Position numbers and translations under genes: made by a program. A DNA stretch of 64,000 nt from Maritimibacter sp. (GTDB lineage: Bacteria > Pseudomonadota > Alphaproteobacteria > Rhodobacterales > Rhodobacteraceae): contig JAABTN010000007.1 of the NCBI GenBank assembly GCA_011389895.1, forward strand, positions 1 through 64,000. Direction: 5' to 3'. Under the pieces are notes generated by a model, which had not been told where the DNA came from, made no database searches, and saw only the letters and a list, made by a program, of their open reading frames with translations. Of the stretch, positions 60,458 to 64,000 are shown piece after piece (the stretch's first letter is position 1; each line of letters starts with the position of its first letter).

Positions 60458-60952
60458 CTACGTGGCGCGATGCGTCACGATCTCGAACCCTTCTTCGGCG
60501 TTAGGCGGCATAAAATGGACGGCGAGCCGGTCAAATTGCTCATCGCTCACCGCGAACGGGTGATCCCCACGCGCGTTTCGCGCGTGCAACCGCGCTCGAC
60601 AAACTTCCGGCGGCACGTCGAGGACATGCAACCGATGCGCCGCACCCGAGGTGTCAATGATCTCTCGCATCCAGAGCCGATCCTCTACCGTGTTGGCCGG
60701 AAAATCCAGCACCACGGAGATCCCTTTGTTCAACAGGGACAGGATATGCGGCGTGATCGCGTGGCGCAGTTTGGCTGCGGCCTGCCGATAATCCTGAAGG
60801 GTGGTCATCTGGTCGCCGAACAGGGGCGCAAGCCAGAGATCCTGGGCAATCACGACGGTGCTGGGCGATTGGCCCAATTCGGCCGTCAGGGTCGATTTGC
60901 CGGAGGCGGCGAGACCACAGACAAGATGCAACATGGGGGTCGATTGAGGCAT
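60458..60952 (-). CDS. Small P-loop kinase (AAA/zeta-toxin-like)
   Basis: The 164-residue protein has a Walker A motif GLAASGKST (about 13-21) near the N-terminus and a Walker B-like strand VVLDFPAN (about 79-86). The remainder has the size and layout of small nucleoside or phosphotransferase-type kinases in the ATP-binding AAA_33 group. No lid-domain detail points to a substrate. No antitoxin-like gene is adjacent, so a toxin role is unlikely. It stands alone between two larger gaps. Confidence 0.82.
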   Translation of the reverse strand: MPQSTPMLHLVCGLAASGKSTLTAELGQSPSTVVIAQDLWLAPLFGDQMTTLQDYRQAAAKLRHAITPHILSLLNKGISVVLDFPANTVEDRLWMREIIDTSGAAHRLHVLDVPPEVCRARLHARNARGDHPFAVSDEQFDRLAVHFMPPNAEEGFEIVTHRAT

Positions 60953-61108
60953 TGGGTGCTCTTTTGAAAACGTGGATGTTTGCTTTGAACGCGGGAAACC
61001 CGGCCCGACCGATCAGGCCGGGCGGCTAATTCGCCGTTGGTCGGCACAAACGAAATGCAATCCAGTTTTCATGTAGCGTGAATGTCACGAACGGCAGGCA
61101 AAAGCAAA

Positions 61109-61132
61109 GGCCGCCTGCGCCGGCAGGCGGCC
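61109..61132 (-). terminator. Terminator after the formaldehyde dehydrogenase gene
   Basis: Read on the minus strand, arms GGCCGCCTG/CAGGCGGCC with a 6-base loop are followed by TTTGCTTTTG, 47 bases after the stop codon. A further GC-rich hairpin at about 61000-61026 lies closer to the next gene. Confidence 0.8.
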
Positions 61133-61178
61133 CAAGGCGACGAAGCAAGCCTTCGGCGTAGCTTCTCACGCGCGGCGC

Positions 61179-62318
61179 TTAGTCGTAAAGAACCACCGAG
61201 CGGATCGATTCACCGGCGTGCATCAGGTCGAAGCCCTTGTTGATATCGTCCAGACCCAAGGTGTGGGTGATCATCGGATCGATCTCGATCTTGCCGTCCA
61301 TGTACCAATCCACGATCTTGGGCACATCGGTGCGGCCTTTTGCGCCGCCGAACGCGGTGCCTTTCCAGACACGGCCCGTGACAAGCTGGAAAGGCCGCGT
61401 CGAAATCTCGGCCCCGGCCGGTGCGACACCGATGATGATCGACTCGCCCCATCCGCGATGCGCACATTCAAGCGCGTTGCGCATGACATTGACGTTCCCG
61501 GTGCAATCGAAGGTATAATCGGCCCCGCCGATCAGATCACCACGCCGCTTCGTGAGGTTCACGAGATAGGGCACGATGTCTTCATCCAGCTCGGTGGGGT
61601 TCACGAAATGGGTCATGCCGAACCGCTCGGCCATTTCGCGTTTCGCCGGGTTCAGATCGACGCCGATGATCATGTCGGCCCCGGCGAGGCGCAGACCCTG
61701 AATGACATTAAGCCCGATGCCACCAAGACCAAAGACCACGGCGGTCGCGCCCATTTCGACCTTGGCGGTGTTGATCACCGCACCGATGCCCGTGGTGACA
61801 CCACAGCCGATGTAGCAGATCTTGTCGAACGGCGCGTCCTCACGCACCTTGGCCAGCGCGATTTCCGGCAGGACCGTGTGGTTGGCAAAGGTCGAGCACC
61901 CCATGTAATGCAGGATCGGATCGCCATCGAGCGTCGTGAACCGGCTGGTGCCATCCGGCATGACCCCCTGCCCCTGTGTCGACCGGATCGAGGTGCAGAG
62001 GTTGGTCTTGCCCGAGGTGCAGGAATAGCATTCGCGACATTCCGGGGTATAAAGCGGGATCACGTGATCGCCGGGTTTCAACGTGGTGACCCCTGCGCCG
62101 ACCTCGGTCACGACACCCGCGCCCTCATGCCCGAGGATCGCTGGGAAAAGCCCCTCGGGGTCGGCCCCCGAAAGGGTGAATTCATCGGTGTGGCAGATGC
62201 CGGTGGCCTTCACCTCGACCAGAACCTCGCCCGCCTTCGGGCCATCAAGGTTCACCTCCATGATTTCGAGGGGTTTGCCGGCTTGGGTGGCTACGGCGGC
62301 GCGCGTTCGCATGGTCAT
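61179..62318 (-). CDS. S-(hydroxymethyl)glutathione dehydrogenase (class III alcohol dehydrogenase)
   Basis: The 379-residue zinc enzyme oxidises the formaldehyde-glutathione adduct to S-formylglutathione; class III ADHs also reduce S-nitrosoglutathione. The catalytic zinc site is [12 protein letters not shown] with Cys and His at about 42-43, and GHEGAGVV. The structural zinc site is the four-Cys run [15 protein letters not shown] (about 94-108). The NAD fold is [15 protein letters not shown]. Sequence is closest to bacterial AdhI/FrmA. GGGAG lies before two ATGs (62318, 62312). No S-formylglutathione hydrolase gene is adjacent. Confidence 0.95.
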   Translation of the reverse strand: MTMRTRAAVATQAGKPLEIMEVNLDGPKAGEVLVEVKATGICHTDEFTLSGADPEGLFPAILGHEGAGVVTEVGAGVTTLKPGDHVIPLYTPECRECYSCTSGKTNLCTSIRSTQGQGVMPDGTSRFTTLDGDPILHYMGCSTFANHTVLPEIALAKVREDAPFDKICYIGCGVTTGIGAVINTAKVEMGATAVVFGLGGIGLNVIQGLRLAGADMIIGVDLNPAKREMAERFGMTHFVNPTELDEDIVPYLVNLTKRRGDLIGGADYTFDCTGNVNVMRNALECAHRGWGESIIIGVAPAGAEISTRPFQLVTGRVWKGTAFGGAKGRTDVPKIVDWYMDGKIEIDPMITHTLGLDDINKGFDLMHAGESIRSVVLYD

Positions 62319-62379
62319 ACTCTCCCTGATTGTCGCGGGAAACCTTGGGCGAAAACTCGCCTTGGATCAAACACAAAGC

Positions 62380-62407
62380 TTGAGGGTGGCGGTGCACCGG
62401 GTATCAA
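62380..62407 (+). promoter_or_regulatory. Candidate promoter giving a leaderless I78 mRNA
   Basis: TTGAGG (62380-62385) and TATCAA (62402-62407) are 16 bases apart, and the -10 box ends 6 bases before the ATG at 62414. A start site at the expected distance would coincide with the start codon. No ribosome site is present, which fits leaderless translation. Confidence 0.5.
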
Positions 62408-62413
62408 GGTGCC

Positions 62414-62698
62414 ATGCGACCTGTGATCCTTGCCCTTGCCCTCACCCTTTCCGCCGCCGCCAGCCATGCCGGGGAGGCAACGCCCCCCGTCAACACCGGC
62501 CCGGATGCCTGCAATGCCACGCAGTATCAGGACCTCGTGGGGCAGGATGAAGCGGCGGTCGCCGAAGCGGGGATCACGCCGGGGGTCAAGACCCGGGTGT
62601 ACGGGCCGGGCACCATGCTGACGCGGGACTACTTCGCGGACCGGATCAATGTCGAGCTTGATGGAAACGGAACGGTGGTGAGGATCTATTGCGGATGA
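62414..62698 (+). CDS. I78 family protease inhibitor, periplasmic
   Basis: The 94-residue precursor has a signal peptide (cleavage after SHA at about residue 19). The mature part has the I78 features: a Cys early (DACNATQYQDLVGQ), a central RVYGPG segment and a C-terminal IYCG, so the two cysteines likely form a disulfide. I78 proteins inhibit serine proteases. There is a trypsin-like protease gene at 14893-15708, but no evidence links them. Its stop overlaps the next start (ATGA). Confidence 0.85.
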   Translation: MRPVILALALTLSAAASHAGEATPPVNTGPDACNATQYQDLVGQDEAAVAEAGITPGVKTRVYGPGTMLTRDYFADRINVELDGNGTVVRIYCG

Positions 62699-62961
62699 GA
62701 CGCGTCTTGGCGCCCGTCATGCTTCTGTCGCTCTTGGGCTGTGGCAACACCTTTGGGCATGATCCATCGGGGGAGCTTGGCGTCTGCCCGGCACCCGCGT
62801 TCCAGGATTTCGTGGGCCAGCCCTACGCGCATACCCTGTTCGATTGGCCCAATTTGCGGATCATCCGTCCGGGGGACGCGGCGACCATGGATGCCCGGCC
62901 CGACAGGCTTAATATCGACTTGGACGACAGCGAGACGATCACGCGCATCTGGTGCGGGTGA
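62695..62961 (+). CDS. I78 family protease inhibitor, lipoprotein
   Basis: The 88-residue protein is a paralogue of the preceding one: CPAPAFQDFVGQPYA matches CNATQYQDLVGQ in spacing, and it also ends in IWCG. It differs in having a lipoprotein signal, with the lipobox LLGC at residues 13-16, so it should be lipid-anchored in the envelope. ATG at 62695 is in the ATGA overlap; a TTG two codons earlier is in frame. Confidence 0.85.
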   Translation: MRRVLAPVMLLSLLGCGNTFGHDPSGELGVCPAPAFQDFVGQPYAHTLFDWPNLRIIRPGDAATMDARPDRLNIDLDDSETITRIWCG

Positions 62962-63040
62962 TTGCGGCGGCGGCATGAGGCAAGCCGCGGCCAGACACCG
63001 GTAGACACCGCCCCGCCCGCCAATTGCCCGACCCGGCACG

Positions 63041-63075
63041 AAAAGGCCCCGCCGGATGCGACCGGCGGGGCGTTT
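63041..63075 (-). terminator. Terminator after the cytochrome c' gene
   Basis: Minus strand: arms GCCCCGCCGG/CCGGCGGGGC with a 6-base loop, followed by CTTTTCG, 21 bases after the cytochrome stop codon. Confidence 0.82.
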
Positions 63076-63095
63076 CGGGTCGGTTCAAGCCCTGT

Positions 63096-63527
63096 TCAGA
63101 GCTTGTAGGGTTTGTGGCAGGCGGCGCAGGCTTCCCCAACCGCGCCCATGGCCGCGCCCACGCTGGCCTCATCCGTTACTTCGGCACCCATGGCCGCTGT
63201 GTGAAGCGCCTCGGCCTTGGTCACGAAATCATCCCAGTTGGCCCAGATATCGTCGGACGCATCGCTTTCCGGATCGACGGCCTCGGTTTCGAAAACAGTC
63301 GGAATGGTTTCGGCGGCTTGCGTCATCGTATCGAGGGCCGCGTTGGCGGCAGCCGCATCGAAATCGGTGTTGCCCTTGGACATGTCCGAAAGCACCTTCA
63401 TCGCGCCGCCGATGGATTTCATGGTCTCCTGCCGCATCTTGATCGGGTCGGCGTGGTCATCGGCAAGGGCAATGGTGCCGAGCCCGGCGATCACGGCGGT
63501 TGCGGCGAGAGTGGTCAATTTCTTCAT
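63096..63527 (-). CDS. Cytochrome c' (c556-type)
   Basis: The 143-residue precursor has a signal peptide (cleavage after ALA at about residue 22) and one heme-binding motif close to the C-terminus, CAACH (134-138), as in the four-helix cytochromes c'. The heme-ligand side typical of c556 (a Met near the mature N-terminus) is present as KMRQETMKSIG. Family members bind nitric oxide or act as periplasmic electron carriers. AGGGATAC lies upstream of the ATG. It is divergent from imuB. Confidence 0.92.
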   Translation of the reverse strand: MKKLTTLAATAVIAGLGTIALADDHADPIKMRQETMKSIGGAMKVLSDMSKGNTDFDAAAANAALDTMTQAAETIPTVFETEAVDPESDASDDIWANWDDFVTKAEALHTAAMGAEVTDEASVGAAMGAVGEACAACHKPYKL

Positions 63528-63698
63528 GGGTATCCCTGTCTGTTGTGGTGTGATGTGCGATTCACGGCCACCTTAGAGAAGGTATTGGTAAATCTGGATA
63601 ACATCCCCGCGAGGCGACAAAATCCGGGTTTGGTCGGCGTTTTTCTGCCTTGTCGCGGGGCGGTGGGACTCGACTCCCGTCCGGGCGAGCCGATATAA

Positions 63699-63713
63699 GA
63701 ACATAAAGTGAAC
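63699..63713. promoter_or_regulatory. LexA (SOS) box before imuB
   Basis: GAAC-N7-GAAC on the plus strand is the complement of GTTC-N7-GTTC, the alphaproteobacterial LexA site. It lies 20 bases upstream of the imuB start and about 170 bases from the divergent cytochrome gene, so it should control imuB. Confidence 0.8.
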
Positions 63714-63732
63714 ATATGCCTGCGCCGCTGCC

Positions 63733-64000
63733 ATGCCCCCCAAACGTCACCTGTCGCTGTGGTTTCCCCGTCTCGCCGCCGAGCGGTTCTTGCGGCTTGA
63801 GCGCGGATTGCCCGCCGGGCCCTTCGTCGTGGTCGCCGATCAGAAGGGGGCACAGGTCATCACCGCGCTTAATGCCGAAGCCTCGGCAGCGGGGCTTGTC
63901 CCCGGTCAGCCCCTGCGCGACGGGCGCGCCATGTGCCCCGGCCTGACCGCACGCGCCGCCAACCCGGTGGCCGAGGCGGCGTTTCTGACCACCCTGCGCC
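63733..64000 (+). CDS. imuB: Y-family DNA polymerase-like mutagenesis protein, 3' partial
   Basis: Eighty-nine codons are visible before the right edge. The product starts PPKRHLSLWFPRLAAERFL and contains VVVADQKGAQVITALNAEAS, the typical opening of ImuB, an inactive Y-family polymerase homologue that works with ImuA and the error-prone polymerase DnaE2 in SOS mutagenesis. The ATG at 63733 follows an SOS box by 20 bases. An ATG at 63716 is in another frame. No imuA gene lies between the box and this start, which is unusual. Confidence 0.85.
   Translation, partial: MPPKRHLSLWFPRLAAERFLRLERGLPAGPFVVVADQKGAQVITALNAEASAAGLVPGQPLRDGRAMCPGLTARAANPVAEAAFLTTLR

Noticed and set aside
60458-60952. Zeta-type toxin reading of the small P-loop kinase
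   Set aside because: There is no antitoxin-like neighbour, and the protein is shorter than zeta toxins; only the general kinase fold is supported.
1-64000. Search for CRISPR arrays, insertion sequences, prophage genes and rRNA or tRNA genes
   Set aside because: No direct-repeat arrays, transposase or integrase motifs, phage structural genes or cloverleaf sequences were seen in any gap.

Overview
The window is a 64 kb chromosomal segment of a GC-rich alphaproteobacterium, almost certainly a member of the Rhodobacteraceae (Roseobacter group). The evidence is the gene content (DUF1523, DUF599, DUF805, DUF2794 and DUF2721 proteins, the ferritin-like iron exporter MbfA, a plant-type glutamate-cysteine ligase, a pyrB/pyrC-like/plsY operon) and alphaproteobacterial regulatory sites: a GTTC-N7-GTTC SOS box, an Irr-type palindrome and a ROSE-like RNA thermometer. 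Genes are densely packed, and many neighbours are joined by ATGA/GTGA overlaps. I see no rRNA, tRNA, CRISPR array, insertion sequence, prophage or integration scar.

Layout. 1-2.2 kb: three conserved genes of unknown function. 2.3-14.1 kb: an oligopeptide-type ABC importer (separately terminated binding protein, then two permeases and a fused double ATPase), an aldehyde dehydrogenase, an AlkX/YcaQ-type DNA glycosylase, an SDR oxidoreductase, a P1-family self-cleaving peptidase, a small exported protein and succinate-semialdehyde dehydrogenase. Together these look like uptake and breakdown of a peptide- or amide-linked amino compound. 14.2-17.0 kb: small heat-shock protein with a sigma-32-like promoter and thermometer, a secreted trypsin-like protease, and a TetR regulator divergent from a membrane protein across a double operator. 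17.0-21.0 kb: glycolate oxidase glcDEF. 21-30 kb: membrane proteins, an OmpA-family protein with a long acidic tail, ubiA, rsmE, gshA, DUF2721 and DUF805 proteins. 30.4-34.8 kb: pyrB operon with three small membrane-type proteins, a metal-site-deficient dihydroorotase and plsY. 35-41.3 kb: a cysteine-depleted family-4-type uracil-DNA glycosylase, moaB and an RND efflux pair.

41.3-50.6 kb: DsbD-N-terminal-like protein, YqgE/AlgH, thiolase, a divergent MarR/MFS pair, a DEAD-box helicase, asd and a DUF4139 protein. 50.6-52.0 kb: an unusual stretch of very short genes with a shared sequence motif and one strong terminator. 52-57.5 kb: CDP-diglyceride synthase-like and PlsC-like genes, carbonic anhydrase, a degenerate HPt-like protein, a leucyl aminopeptidase and an NlpC/P60 hydrolase. 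57.5-64 kb: mbfA with an Irr box, a NYN-domain protein, a DUF3445 heme oxidase family protein, a small P-loop kinase, glutathione-dependent formaldehyde dehydrogenase, two I78 protease inhibitors, cytochrome c', and the start of SOS-controlled imuB running off the right edge.

No complete new defence or mobile system is visible. The best candidates for undescribed biology are the small-protein operon at 51.27-51.96 kb, the cysteine-free uracil-DNA glycosylase, the thermometer-controlled hsp20, and a family of two-hairpin intergenic repeats starting with an AAATA box.
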